Origin: Zeugodacus cucurbitae
Taxonomy: Eukaryota > Arthropoda > Insecta > Diptera > Tephritidae
Direction of reading: 5' to 3'
Assembly: GCF_028554725.1 (NCBI RefSeq)
Contig: NC_071668.1
Coordinates: forward strand, 17,773,501-17,837,500
Length of the DNA: 64,000 nt
Part shown: positions 12,918-23,698 of the stretch, one piece after another
How the letters are laid out: the number at the start of each line of letters is the position of its first letter
Numbering within the stretch: the stretch's first letter is position 1
Translations under genes and position numbers: made by a program
Notes under the pieces: model-generated
Database searches by the model: none
What the model was told of the DNA's origin: nothing
Seen by the model: the letters and a program-made list of their open reading frames with translations, nothing else

Positions 12918-13687
12918 TATCTATATGTAAATTTGTTGAGAGATTGTAGCAAAAAAGCGCCATTCACCATGCAAAATACGCTAAGTTGACTACAAAAATT
13001 ATTTTCTATTTCTCAGCACTTTCCTACTGTATACCCGCTCTTTCTCTGGTTATTAATACTTTTTATATTACATACTTTGGTATGAATACAAATTGTTGCA
13101 CAAGGCTACCCCATTCGCTTTTGTTGTGGTCAATATATGTACATATACCGTCTGTGGCCATACAAACACAAATACAAAGTCAGGCGACCTGCATGTGGCG
13201 CTCTCTGCTGCCAAAGCATTCACGTGCAAGCCTTGCGAGCACATTTGCTTTCTGGTAGTAGCTTCATGCAGGCGCACAAGAATGGGCGGCTGCCCAAAAA
13301 TGGATTATAATTGCATTTAGAGCGTTGCTTACTTTTAAATAATTAATGTGCAATAAACAAATTAAAATTTGCACAGTTTTTACAAACCCAAAATGTGTGT
13401 GTCTTTGTGTAGTACTATATGAATGATCTGCTTATGTATGTGGATTTTATATAAATAAGAGACAATGAAGATACGGTTGAACTGTCGAGTTTACATATTG
13501 GATCGAGTACTTATTTGGCTTATTAAATTACTTTGTAATAATTAGTAATTACTTCAGGAATTACTTAAATGAATTCATTAGAGAAATTTTGAAAGTATTC
13601 TAATAATCTTCGAAAAAGATCTTGACAAAATCTAGTATAAAACTCGAAATATATTAATAATGCAAACGCAAAAATTAAGAGTATAGG
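12918..13687. other. Unassigned noncoding DNA
   Basis: Three overlapping ORFs of 69-90 codons occupy 12986-13320 on both strands. They contradict one another and have no recognisable motif. The stretch 13130-13300 has somewhat higher GC than its surroundings. Nothing else is seen. Confidence 0.3.
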
Positions 13688-14212
13688 GCTATCAGCCTTG
13701 AAATCCAGCGCAGAATCACTCTTGCCAACAGGTGCTACTTTGGACTGAGTAGGCAATTGAACAGTAAAGTCCTCTCTCGGCGAACCAAAATCAAACTCGA
13801 CAAGTCGCTTATCATTCTCGTCCTGCTTTATAGTGCAGAAGCTTGGACGATGTCAACATCAGATGAGACGACACTAGGAGTTTTCGAGAGGAAAATTTTG
13901 CGCAAGATTTATGGTCCTCAGAACGTTGGCAACGGCGAATACCGCAAACGATGGAACCATGGAACTCAGCGAATAAAAAGACAGCGGCTACGCTGGCTAG
14001 GTCATGTTGTCCGAATGGACGATAACACTCCAACTCTGAAATTGTTCGATGCAGTACCCGCCGGAGGAAGCCGAGGAAGGGGAAGGCCTCCACTCCGTTG
14101 GAGGGACCAGGTGGAGAGCGACCTGGTTACACTTGGAATCTCCAACTGGCGCCGAACTGCGAAGGAAATAGAGGAGTGGCGCGCTCCCATCGATTCGGCT
14201 ATTACCGGCTAA
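13688..14212 (+). pseudogene. C-terminal fragment of a non-LTR retrotransposon reverse transcriptase
   Basis: The frame reads from about 13688 through an in-frame ATG at 13757 to a stop at 14210-14212. It carries the thumb/C-terminal block common to RTE-like and similar insect non-LTR elements: LLYSAEAWT, then FERKILRKIYGP, then QRLRWLGHVVRM, then a GRGRPPLRW segment. Typical family members have about a dozen further residues between the YRKRWNH-like block and QRIK, so a small internal deletion is likely. The palm domain with the catalytic YADD box is absent, so this is a 5'-truncated dead copy. It lies between two inverted copies of the AGCAGTAGTCTGC element. Confidence 0.8.
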
Positions 14213-14772
14213 ACTGTTCAACGCCAATTACATACACATACATAGGGCTGTTCTTCAACGAATGATGTTGGGTTCATTTATTGGATACAGGATATGATAA
14301 ATAAATGGATAAATATAATTATTGAACTTGATATCTACGGAATAAAGGCAATTTAATGCCATGATCACCCCAACTATGATGTGAGCTATTGATCACTCTT
14401 TGATAATTTTGAAGAAATCAATTGGAGCACAAAATGGAGAAGAGTCCCTTATAAGTTGAAGACTCAAAAACACATTTATTATTATAAAATCTCTAAGCAG
14501 TTATAGTAAAATGGAACAACGTATCGGTCAATACTGCTTATTTTATAAGCAACGTTTGAAAAGGTATTTTTATATCTGGCGTTTTTTCCGATTTTTGGTC
14601 CTTACATACATCAGAAGAAAGCTTTTTACGATCTATACTTAGGCTATTCAAGTGAGAACCTCCACAGCAATTGTCGAGAGGGTCAGAGGGGGGTTGACTA
14701 TATACTATATTACATGTACTCGATTTAAGAACAGAATATTTGAATTATTCGGGTTTATGGATACTTGATTAA
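14213..14772. other. Unassigned noncoding DNA
   Basis: Immediately downstream of the retrotransposon fragment is TACATACACATACATA simple sequence and a short 'gataaataaatggataaat' run. This may be the decayed 3' end of that element. Nothing else is recognised. Confidence 0.3.
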
Positions 14773-15420
14773 GGCCTGTAAACAGGCTTCAAAAAATCGA
14801 CTTTTTTGTTTTGTTTTAAATCTAAACTATCCAAGAATATGTCTTTAAAATTCCATAGGCCAATTCGACATATTTTCGAATCTAGAGCAGTTTTAGTGGC
14901 CGAGCGTCGAGCAGGTGCGAATGCTCAGGCAGACCTTTAAGTCACAAGTGTTAGAAAACGGTGCGGGCGATAGCAAAAAGAATATATGTCCGATCGAAAA
15001 AAATCTATTTCAACTAAAAAAGTTGGACAAAAGTATTATTTATACTACTTGTTTTGCAACTTAAAGTAAATTTTTTTTAAGTGATTTTTTTTCAAACTTC
15101 GAAAAAATTTGGAATTTTATAACTTTTTCGGTATTTTTAGAAACTTATAAAAATTAAAAAAAAAATTTGGTTCGACTGTTTCAGATGCATCACACGATCT
15201 CCATCACCGGCACCGATTTACAAGTGCAGACTCCAGGCGATCCAGAAAAATACTTACAACTTTGAAAAAATTTCAATATTTTTTAATAATAAATATTGTT
15301 TTTTAAGCCTTAAATATAGTACACAATCGTCTTAAAATTCTGTTAAACGCAATCATTTCCTTCCCTTTAAAAAAAATTGCTAAAAAACGCTTTTTTCGGC
15401 TTCTAAAACAGACTACTGCT
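14773..15420 (-). mobile_element. TTAA-flanked AGCAGTAGTCTGC element, copy 2, inverted (648 bp)
   Basis: This is the reverse complement of copy 1 at 10734, sharing 'gcatcacacgatctccatca' and 'ctctagatt/aatctagag' blocks. TTAA lies outside both ends (14769-14772 and 15421-15424). The left terminus has lost about a dozen bases of the inverted repeat. Together with copy 1 it makes a 3.3-kb-spaced inverted pair. Confidence 0.75.
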
Positions 15421-16645
15421 TTAAAGGGGTAAGAGTTATTGTGAATATAATTTAGTTTATGTTAGATGTTTGTACTATTCGGTCCCTTGAATGAATAGAA
15501 GAACATTAATATAAGTTTATTTCAATTGAATATTCTGGTTATCGTGCATTTTTTCAAGTCAATAATTTAGGATCACCCTCATGTGTAAGTATATAGGTAA
15601 TGTGTAGGTATGTACTACACCATTCCAATAGTACTATGTAATTATTGTTTCAAAAGAAAATCATCTTAAAGCAAAAATGCTTTTGACTATCGTTACCTGT
15701 GTGAGGAATGCATTTTTATGTTATATTTGCATACACAGATACTTCCACAAATACATAGATGTACCTTAAGGATGTTTGCAAAGCAATTTAGTTTGCATTT
15801 ATGAGGGAAGGACTTGACAAGAGCGGCGAGCAGATTAGGTGCAGCTGCTGAAGGTCGTTTAGTAAAATATGTATGTATGTATTATTACAGGGAAAATAAT
15901 ATTTCGAGAAAACTAATATTGAAGCATTTAAAAGGAAGTTTCTCGAGATTCTAAAGACAGGAAAAATGTAGAGAATTATAATTAGTGTACCTATACAGGT
16001 GTAAATATTACTTTTAATTTTTTGTTAGTTTTCTGTTCTTATATAAAATTCCAAAAATTGATATTTTTCAATGAAGCGTGCTTTAAATGGAACTGTAGAA
16101 AAGCAATTTTGAAAATACTTCAAATAAATAAATATTTAATAGCAAGGACTTTTCAACTTATGTACAGAATACCTGGCTAGGACTTGTCTCTAATTTGTGA
16201 AATTAACTTGTTATGATTTGAGAAAATGTTGGTTCTGCAAGCTCTAAGCCTTTGAACTGGTAAAAGCTTTTTAAAATTATTCGATAATGCATATAAATTG
16301 ACTTTGTTTAATTTTTTTTGACTAAAACTGGAGACATTTGATCAAGAAAGAGTGGGATAGTCTCTCTTATCCTTACAAAGATTTTTTCTTTTAAAATATT
16401 TTGAAATTCGAGTAAAAAAATTCAGATACAAATTAGTATGAGGTCATAACAAGAATGAAGAAGTCCAGTACTCATTAAATATAAGTACCTCATAAAGCAA
16501 TTGAGGAACTCGAAGAAAAATTCCCATATTTCTATATGAAATTAATTTCGTTTCTTAATACCAAAGGATATAAGTCCAACAATCATATAAACTGGAAACC
16601 AATACATACATTAAGAGATCCTTTATCCTACAGATAAGCGGTTAA
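15421..16645. other. Intergenic DNA
   Basis: AT-rich, with TACATA-type runs. No gene, RNA or transposon end is recognised. Confidence 0.35.
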
Positions 16646-17740
16646 GGTGGTCGTCCCATGTGATGGGTCCAAACATTTTTTTAATCATATGTAAATTGGT
16701 TTCTCAATATGTCTAGAATACGTTAGTAAAGTGATTTTTAGAAATTGGAAATCGTTTTAAAGATACAGCAGTTGGAAGAAGGAGCTGTCCGAATCGCTCA
16801 GTGGGTAGCTGGTTGTTTCTTAAAACAGTGAGTTTCAAACTTTCCTCCATCGTATCTCAAAAATGGCTTGACCGAATGACTGGGTGCACTCTGCACTTGC
16901 ATGGAATGCTCTATTATTAATAAAAACTTCAAAAAACTTGGATTTTTTAAAGCAAAAAACCAAAAAAAAATATTAAAATTCGCAATTTTTTTTTTGTTTC
17001 CGATAAGCCAATCATCCGGAATCGTGGAGGAAGTGCGAACTCATTTTTTCGAGAAGGGGATTTTCAGAACGCTGTAAATAATTTTCTACACAATATTTTT
17101 AGCTTAATATTAGTATAGGAACTGTCGAAATATATGTACTGATCGTAGAAAAAAATTCTAAAAAATCACTAAACAAGAAAAAACGTTAGCTTCTGCTGTA
17201 CCGAAGCTAATATACCCTTCACAGGTGCATTTCTTTTAGTAACTATGTGTTTAAGCAAATCTAAAGACGTAAGAAAAAGTAAGTAGAAAACAAGCCCTTG
17301 ATTCCGATCGTTCAATTTGTAAGGCAGCTATATGCTATAGTGAACCGATCTGAACAATTTTTTCGGAGATTAAATTATTTCTAAGGGCAATAACTCGCAC
17401 CAAATTTCGTGAAGATATGTAGTAAAATGCGAAAGTCTTCCATACAAGCCCTTGATTTCGATCGTTCAGTTTGTAAGGCAGCTATATGAGCAGCTTCTTG
17501 AAGAGAAAATAACATCTGCAGAATTTCAAAACGATATCTTAAAAACTGAAGGACTAGTTCGTATATATACAGACAGACGGACATGGCTAAATCGACTCAG
17601 TTCAACATACTGATCATTTATATACATATATACTTTATAGGGCATCCGACGCTTTCTTCTGGGTGTTACAAACTTCGTGACATACTTAATATACCCTGTT
17701 CAGGGTATAAAAATAGGCCTCCATAAAGGGTCATCCCACT
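16646..17740. mobile_element. TTAA-flanked element interrupted by a beta repeat
   Basis: The left end reads GGTGGTCGTCCCATG after TTAA at 16642-16645. The right end, read in reverse complement, is AGTGGGATGACCC preceded by TTAC, a one-base variant of TTAA. Termini and length class match the other TTAA-flanked elements of the window. A beta repeat at 17173-17710 splits it, so the original element was about 550 bp. No coding capacity. Confidence 0.5.
17173..17710 (-). repeat. Beta repeat, full-length-looking copy (about 538 bp)
   Basis: Its left end reads AACAAGAAAAAACGTTAGC followed by a stem-loop (TTAGCTTC pairing with GAAGCTAA) and TATACCC. Its right end is the palindrome TATACCCTGTTCAGGGTATA. 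The interior includes a duplicated phrase ('aagcccttgatt...gatcgttca' occurs twice) and the 'cagacagacgg' tract. It is a noncoding interspersed repeat of unknown class, inserted in a TTAA element. The related copy at 3505 lacks the hairpin end. Confidence 0.7.
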
Positions 17741-18480
17741 GTAAGGGGAAGTCCATGTAAAATTTAAAAAAAATCTATTTTTTCGATCAATTTAAAATAT
17801 AGTATGTATTTATATAGAGAACAAATGAAATCTCTAATATTAATATTAACAAAGTTATAGTTAAAATGAAATGAAATGAAATTACCTCGAAGCTGTAGTT
17901 TGAAAAACTGATTGTGTTGTAACTCAAAAAGTTATTCACCGATTTGTTTGAACTTTATCGAGCGTTTTATTATTATTAATATCGGAAGGGTTAATAAAAA
18001 ATTTAAAATATTTCGGCGGCAAAAAATATTTTTTTGAGGTTAAAAGAGTAAAAAAAACCCTAAATTATGACTTTTTCAAAGGATTATTTAATATAGAATT
18101 TTAAACTTAATTTTATAGGTTTATTCTTAAATTTAAGTTTTATATTCAAAATTAATTTCAAAGAAAATGAAAAAAAAAAATTTAAAAAAAAATTAAAATT
18201 TTCTTATAATATTAAAATTTATTTCAGTGTAAATATCATTGTATCAAGTGTATCAATTGTATTAAAAGACTTTTAAAGTTAAAGAATGGTAAAATATTAA
18301 AAAAAAAATCAAAATTTATTTTTTTCATTATTTGTATAGAAAGAAATATTTCATATGTTTTCAAACAAGAGTTATACAATGCAACCCTGTAGCTGTGTTT
18401 CAGTATCTTTGCTTTGACATTTACCTATTTTGTTTATGAATTTTGACAACTGACAGCTGTGTCGTTTCCGTTTATGTTCT
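17741..18480. other. AT-rich flank upstream of RpL36A
   Basis: Very AT-rich up to about 18360, with a GAAATGAAAT mini-repeat near 17866-17882. The phrase 'acagctgtgtcgtttccg' just before the gene is the likely proximal promoter. No TATA box was fixed. Confidence 0.35.
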
Positions 18481-18524
18481 CTCCCTTTCTTTTCTTCTTT
18501 CTTTGACAACCAAGAATCGTCAAG
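18481..18524 (+). promoter_or_regulatory. RpL36A: Pyrimidine-rich TCT/TOP-type start region of RpL36A
   Basis: Bases 18478-18502 are almost pure pyrimidine (tctctccctttcttttcttc) and lie 25-45 bases before the ATG. Fly ribosomal-protein genes use a TCT initiator whose start nucleotide is a C inside such a tract, giving a 5' TOP mRNA under growth control. The most likely start is a C near 18483-18485. The position is inferred by eye. Confidence 0.6.
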
Positions 18525-19369
18525 ATGGTACGTTTGCGGAAAATCTAAATAAAATTCTTTAAAGAAATCGTGCTGCATCGCAAAAATATTCAGACAAAAT
18601 GTGTAAATTAGTGATTCAAACGACTCGATGAATAAATACCAATATTTTGGTATATTTATGTTTATTGAATAATGTTTGCATGATTATATTTGCGATACTG
18701 CGTTAGTGTTTGAGATTTCTCGTTCTAATAATCCTTATTGGAATCGTGTTAAATTGTGCTAATTGTAAAATTTTGTACGAATTTTAGGTGAATGTGCCGA
18801 AACAGCGTCGCACCTTTTGCAAAAAGTGCAAGTGCCACAAGCCACACAAGGTGACACAATACAAGAAGTCCAAGGAGCGCAAAGGTGCTCAGGGCAGACG
18901 TCGTTACGACAGAAAACAACAAGGTTTCGGTGGTCAAACCAAGCCTATCTTCAGAAAGAAGGTACGTAATGAAAGCGGTTTACTGTTATTTATTTGCATA
19001 TTTGTAGAACTAAATTGCCGTTGCATCGCAGAAGTGATCTATAAGGCTCTTTGGTGGGATAGATGTATGCAATATTATTGTTGAGTGCTGAAAACTTTAT
19101 AAACTGCAATTGCACAACAGCACTGTCAATTGCTAATTGGGAACATTCATACAAAACTATATATTACTACAATTCTGTATATACGTTTTTACGCCGACAA
19201 GTATTAAACTATTTTCAATTTCATATTACAGGCTAAGACCACCAAAAAGATTGTGTTGCGTATGGAGTGCACAGAATGCAAATACCGCAAGCAGACACCA
19301 TTGAAGCGTTGCAAACATTTCGAGTTGGGAGGTGACAAAAAGAGGAAGGGACAGATGATTCAGTTCTAA
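18525..19369 (+). CDS. RpL36A: Ribosomal protein L36A (eL42), 3 exons
   Basis: This encodes the 60S ribosomal subunit protein eL42, a small zinc-ribbon protein near the E site. Exons are 18525-18527 (ATG only), 18788-18961 and 19232-19369; introns are GT-AG (gtacgt...tttag and gtacgt...tacag). The spliced product is 104 aa, the usual family length, beginning MVNVPKQRRTFCKKCKCHKP. Zinc-binding cysteine pairs are visible at CKKCKC in exon 2 and CTECKYRK in exon 3, and the basic linker and C-terminal KRKGQMIQF end are typical. The first exon ends exactly after the initiator ATG, a common arrangement in ribosomal-protein genes. A convergent neighbour (WASHC3) ends about 330 bp downstream. Certain by sequence. 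Confidence 0.97.
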
Positions 19370-19527
19370 ATCACTCGCCCCCAATTCCAAGCCACCATCT
19401 ACTTTTTTGTTTCGCTGTTTCTTATCAATATGAAACTTGGAAACGTAATGCTTTGTGGAAAAGCATTTGTTAACGAGTTATTTGTGAAAAATATGGTTTA
19501 AAACAGTGTTTTATATTTAAACATTGA

Positions 19528-19533
19528 ATTAAA
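19528..19533 (+). terminator. RpL36A: Probable RpL36A poly(A) signal (ATTAAA)
   Basis: ATTAAA lies 160 bases after the stop codon in an AT-rich tract, followed by T-rich sequence. It is the first good hexamer variant in the 3' UTR. Inferred from position. Confidence 0.45.
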
Positions 19534-19563
19534 AGAAAATTCAAACAAAATTTAATTTCATCT

Positions 19564-19569
19564 TTTATT
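19564..19569 (-). terminator. WASHC3: Probable WASHC3 poly(A) signal (AATAAA on the minus strand)
   Basis: TTTATT on the plus strand is AATAAA for the minus-strand gene, about 130 bases past its stop codon. It lies only about 30 bases beyond the RpL36A signal, so the two convergent transcripts probably end within a few tens of bases of each other or overlap. Confidence 0.5.
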
Positions 19570-19696
19570 TTACACTAGTTATTTATATGAATTCTTACAT
19601 ATTTTTCATAATATCACATTAATAGTTGGATGGGTGCAGTTCAGCCCAAGTTTGTTTTGTTCTATTGTATTAAAAGTCCGTATTTGTTTATGGCTC

Positions 19697-20360
19697 TCAA
19701 TCCGTAACGCCATCGGTTAGCAACATATTCGGATTGCTGCAAAATATTAAAAAATATTCATCAAATATATTTAGCTTTGTCGGATATCACTCACTCCAGT
19801 ATGCTAGGCTCAACACCTTCTGCTTGCATTTTAATTTTAACAGCGCCAGTAGGCACACCGAACTGCACCATTTTGAAAAACTTCTTAAAACGCATATCTT
19901 CACAGGCGCGCACACCTGTCGGCTCCGGAGTTGCAACATTCGTTGGTGCAGCAACATCTGTAGAACTATCAGTAACAGTCTCTCCACCGGTTGGTTTGTT
20001 TTCAGTCTTTTCCGCGGTATCGTTTGCAACCTCTTCTGTTGCAATATTACTGGCAGTGGTAGTTGTTGTGGTGTCCATTACATCTGGCACTGATGCTAAC
20101 TGCATTGCGATATTATTAGTTTTTTTTTTAATTTCCTTATTGTATTTACATACCTTGGCCTCTATTATTGTTAGTGCTGCTTCAACCTTTTGCATTTTTC
20201 TTTCCAAATCCACAAATTTACTTTCACATTTCAACGCAAAGTCATTGAGGAAATTGCATGAATTTATTATAAAATGATTGATAAATGCCAAAACGCGTTT
20301 CTGATGCAATGGTGGCATTTGCGATTTATCCACAGCTTGTGCTAGGATTTCGGTATCCAT
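19697..20360 (-). CDS. WASHC3: WASH complex subunit 3 (CCDC53), 3 exons
   Basis: WASHC3 is a core subunit of the pentameric WASH complex, which activates Arp2/3 on endosomes for sorting and recycling. Exons on the minus strand are 20360-20154, 20099-19795 and 19736-19697, giving 183 aa. Introns are GT-AG: gtatgt...atgcag (54 nt) and gtgagt...ttgcag (58 nt). The N-terminal part has the family block MPPLHQKRVLAFINHFI and then a helical coiled-coil stretch (about residues 25-70). A Thr/Glu/Pro-rich linker follows, then the conserved C-terminal block FKMVQFGVP...KMQAEGVEPSIL. Splicing to the last exon gives DNPNMLLTDGVTD. Without splicing the first intron the frame stays open for 18 extra codons. 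It is tail to tail with RpL36A. Confidence 0.93.
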
Positions 20361-20600
20361 TGTAGTTAGGCTTTTATGTGAAATTTATTTTAAAATTGTA
20401 TGTTGCTAATTTATTTAGAATTGGCCTTGGTAGTTTATCACTTTTTAACACATTTATTTCTATTTTATTTTTAACAATATAAAATAAATAGTTTGTAATT
20501 TATTTTATTTAGTTTAATTTGCATTTGGAAATGCATTTATTGAAAACAGCTGTTTGTGACGTTGCCATTTTATACGATTAGGTTAATGTAATGCAGGTTT
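20361..20600 (-). promoter_or_regulatory. WASHC3: Upstream region of WASHC3
   Basis: AT-rich sequence precedes the ATG. The phrase 'acagctgtttgtgacgttgc' near 20547-20567 contains an E-box (CAGCTG), a motif frequent near fly housekeeping promoters. A start site could not be fixed. Confidence 0.3.
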
Positions 20601-22380
20601 GAATAGAACAATGATTGCAAAAATATTTTATTTTTACATTTAAGCTTTATTTAGCGAAGTATTTGATTAAAAATATAATAAGTAGTAAACAAAATAACTA
20701 TATATGTATATATGATCGCTTATATTGAGTTATTTCAAAATGAGAATTGCACTAAGCCATTGCAGCGCTGCCACTTTTCGGTCAAACCGCGCCATCTGTT
20801 GCCATAATATGGAAGGCAAGTTTGAGCAAAAATTTGTTGAAGCGGAAACAAAGTTTAAGAACTATGATTTCTTAATAACGGTATTAGTTTTTATAAAGCT
20901 TTTCTGTTATAGTTCATAAATATAAAAGCAAGAATAGTACTAAAATAAAACTTAAGTTGCTCACAAATTGTTACCCTGATAATTTTTAAGTAGTTTTTAT
21001 ACACTTTTTTGTCAGTACGCATCATCGAGGCAACAACAACAAAATATCTTCACTTTTTATAAATTAAATTAAATTAAATAGAACCCTTAACCTGCTTCTG
21101 TAAACATTGCCACGTTATAACTTGACGTGGCTTTGCAATACGATATGAGAATGGTGCAATAGGAACTGAAAATTTCAATTCACCCAATTATTTACACACA
21201 CACATGTATAATATATGTGCATATAAATATACAACCCCTGTTAAATTTAAAATCACACGTCAACTTAGTTGTTTTCTTCCCTTGACAGTTGATAAAAGAA
21301 CTTCAACTAATGACAGCTTGTCACCGCTAATCTGCAAATAATCCAATAACAACGCAGCTTAACACTAATTTTTAAAGTTACTTACTAACGCAAGAGTAAA
21401 CAAATACGTTGTAGCGATTGTTTTTAGTTTTAGATTTGATGACAAGCCACTTTTTGTAATTTATTTGGTGGAATACAAGATTTTATTGAGGAGAAATTTG
21501 TTATGTTATGGCACTGATGTGGAAGAATTGTTGTTTTATTAAGGTGTTCGATCACTCAGTGTTGATTTTACGCTGGGAAAATGAAATTTCAGCATAAAAT
21601 GTTAAAAAGGCATTAACAAAATCTCTAAACTACTTTATGTAGTGGACTTATTAGAACTAGTAATAGACTTCTATGGATATTCTTGATAGCAAAAAGAAAA
21701 AAAATCAATTGTATTCATAAATAAAATTTTATTTTGCCAGACTTGAGTTTATAAAAGAAGTTCAGCTTATTTTTAAATAAAAAGTTCATTTGTTTGTTTA
21801 ATTGATGGAGTGGGTAGGTAAAAGAATACCCGTTCGCAAGCGAATATATGAAAAATTTAGCAAAATATTTGAAAAATCTTGCATTCCCTTGATTATTATT
21901 TGGATTATTGATTATTTATAAAAAATATGTAAGGCAAATTAGACATACATACATACAAATAAAAAAATAAACACCTTTGCCCCAAGAAGCTGCACTCATT
22001 TCATATCACTGATAAGTAAGTGCTTACATACAAATAAACACGTGCATGTGACCAGCAAAAGAGTGCTACAGACATACCTACATACGTTGATAAACTGATT
22101 AATGACGAAAAAATCGAAATATAATAAAAAAAATTAAGTCATCTTTAAGCAAGGCTTCTCTGTATATGTATTTGAGCAAGTATTTGGGTGGCAATCGCCT
22201 TCTACTAGCAAACATCACGAGCATAAGCAACTAATCAAAAATAGATTATGCTAAGTGTATTCTAAGTACTCATGCACTCACTATGAACTTTAATTGTGTG
22301 TAAGTATGTAAGTATGTATGAATATACATAAATATTTTGATTAGGTTAAAGAATTTTTCCCTCTAAGAAACTTATAATTC
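20601..22380. other. Intergenic DNA
   Basis: No recognisable exon. The ORF at 20725-20919 is short and not recognised. Simple sequence includes CACACACA and TACATACATA runs. Confidence 0.35.
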
Positions 22381-23698
22381 AGGCATTAGTCTGCTTTACA
22401 GGCTTCAAAAAATCGATTTTTATACTCTCGCAACCTGTTACACAGAGTATAATAGTTTTGTTTACATAACGGTTGTTTGTGTCACCAAGAAATAAAAGAG
22501 TTAGATATGGGGTTATATATATATAAATGATCAGGATGACGAGTGGAGTTGAAATCCGGATGTCTGTCCGTCCGTCTGTCCGTCCGTCCGTGCAAGCTGT
22601 AGCTTGAGTAAAAATTGAGATATCTTAATGACTCTTGGAGCACATGTTCCTTGGGACCATGAGAGGGTTGCTTTCGAAAATGCGCAAAATCGGTGCACTG
22701 CCACGTTGAAAATTACTAAAAGTGGGTTAGCTCACTAACGAAAAATGTCAGAAACACTAAATTTCACATAAGACATGGCAGATGGAAGCTGCACTCAGAT
22801 TTTTTTACAAAATGGACAATGGGCGTGGCGTCGCCCACTTATGAGTCAAAAACCATATCTCAGGAACTACTCGACCGATTTCAATGAAACTTGGTTTGTA
22901 GTAGTTTCCTTACCTCCCAATAATATGTTGTGAAAATTGGCCAAATCACTTTACAACCACGCCTACTTCCTATATACCAGAACTTTGAAGACAATCTGAT
23001 TCGTTTACTTTACAATATATAAAGTAAGTACTAGTGAAGATATCGGTGCAGCACTTTGCACAAATACTATGTTAATAGTGTGGCAGCAACATTCTAAAAA
23101 TCGCCGAAATCGGACCATAGGTTTTTAAGGCCCCATATATCGAACACGAGGACCTCGGTGCTTCTAACCTAATATTATGGTTTCCAACTTTCAATGGACT
23201 TTATACAATATATATGACGAATATGTGGGTCAAATTGTGTATTATATAATATAAATAAAGTTAAATATATAAATTGCGAGAGTATAAAATGTTCGGTTAC
23301 ACCCGAACTTTGCCCTTCCTTACTTGTTTTTCTTAAAAAAGTGAATTTTTTTTCAAACTTCGAAAAAATTTGGAATTTTATAACTTCTTGGGTATTTTTT
23401 TAGTTCATAAAGATAAGAAACTTATAAAAATTAAAAAAAAAAAATTGGTTCGACTGTTTCAGATGCATCACACGACCTCCATCACCGGCACCGATTTACA
23501 AGTGCAGACTCCAGGCGCTCCAGAAAAATACTTACAACTTTGAAAAAAATTCAAAACTTTTAATAATAAATATTGTTTTTGAAACCTTAAATATAGTACA
23601 CAATCGTCTTAAAACACCGTTTACCGCAATCATTTCCTTCCCTTTCAAAAAAATTGCTAAAAAAACGCTTTTTAGCTTCAACTTCTAAAGCTGACTAA
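22381..23698 (-). mobile_element. AGCAGTAGTCTGC element, copy 3, interrupted by an alpha repeat
   Basis: Bases 22381-22416 match the left part of copy 2 (ttagtctgctttacaggctt), and 23331-23698 match its right part (gcatcacacgacctccatca). An alpha repeat sits between them. Roughly 250 bases present in copies 1 and 2 are missing at the junction, so the insertion was accompanied or followed by a deletion. The TTAA flanks are no longer recognisable. It lies in the same orientation as copy 2. Confidence 0.65.
22417..23330 (+). repeat. Alpha repeat, copy nested in a TTAA element
   Basis: It begins TTTTTATACTCTCGCAAC and ends with ATTGCGAGAGTATAAAATG followed by a stem-loop (GTTCGG pairing with CCGAAC) and a final CCTTACTTGTT. 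The (CCGT)n tract, 'ctactcgaccgatttcaatg' and 'ccacgcctacttcc' are shared with the other alpha copies. No coding capacity and class unknown. It lacks part of the interior present at 57807. Confidence 0.75.

Noticed and set aside
12986..13320. ORFs of 69-90 codons on both strands
   Set aside because: Mutually overlapping, no motif, no intron-exon support.
13812..14227. Minus-strand ORFs opposite the retrotransposon fragment
   Set aside because: Shadows of the plus-strand reverse-transcriptase frame.
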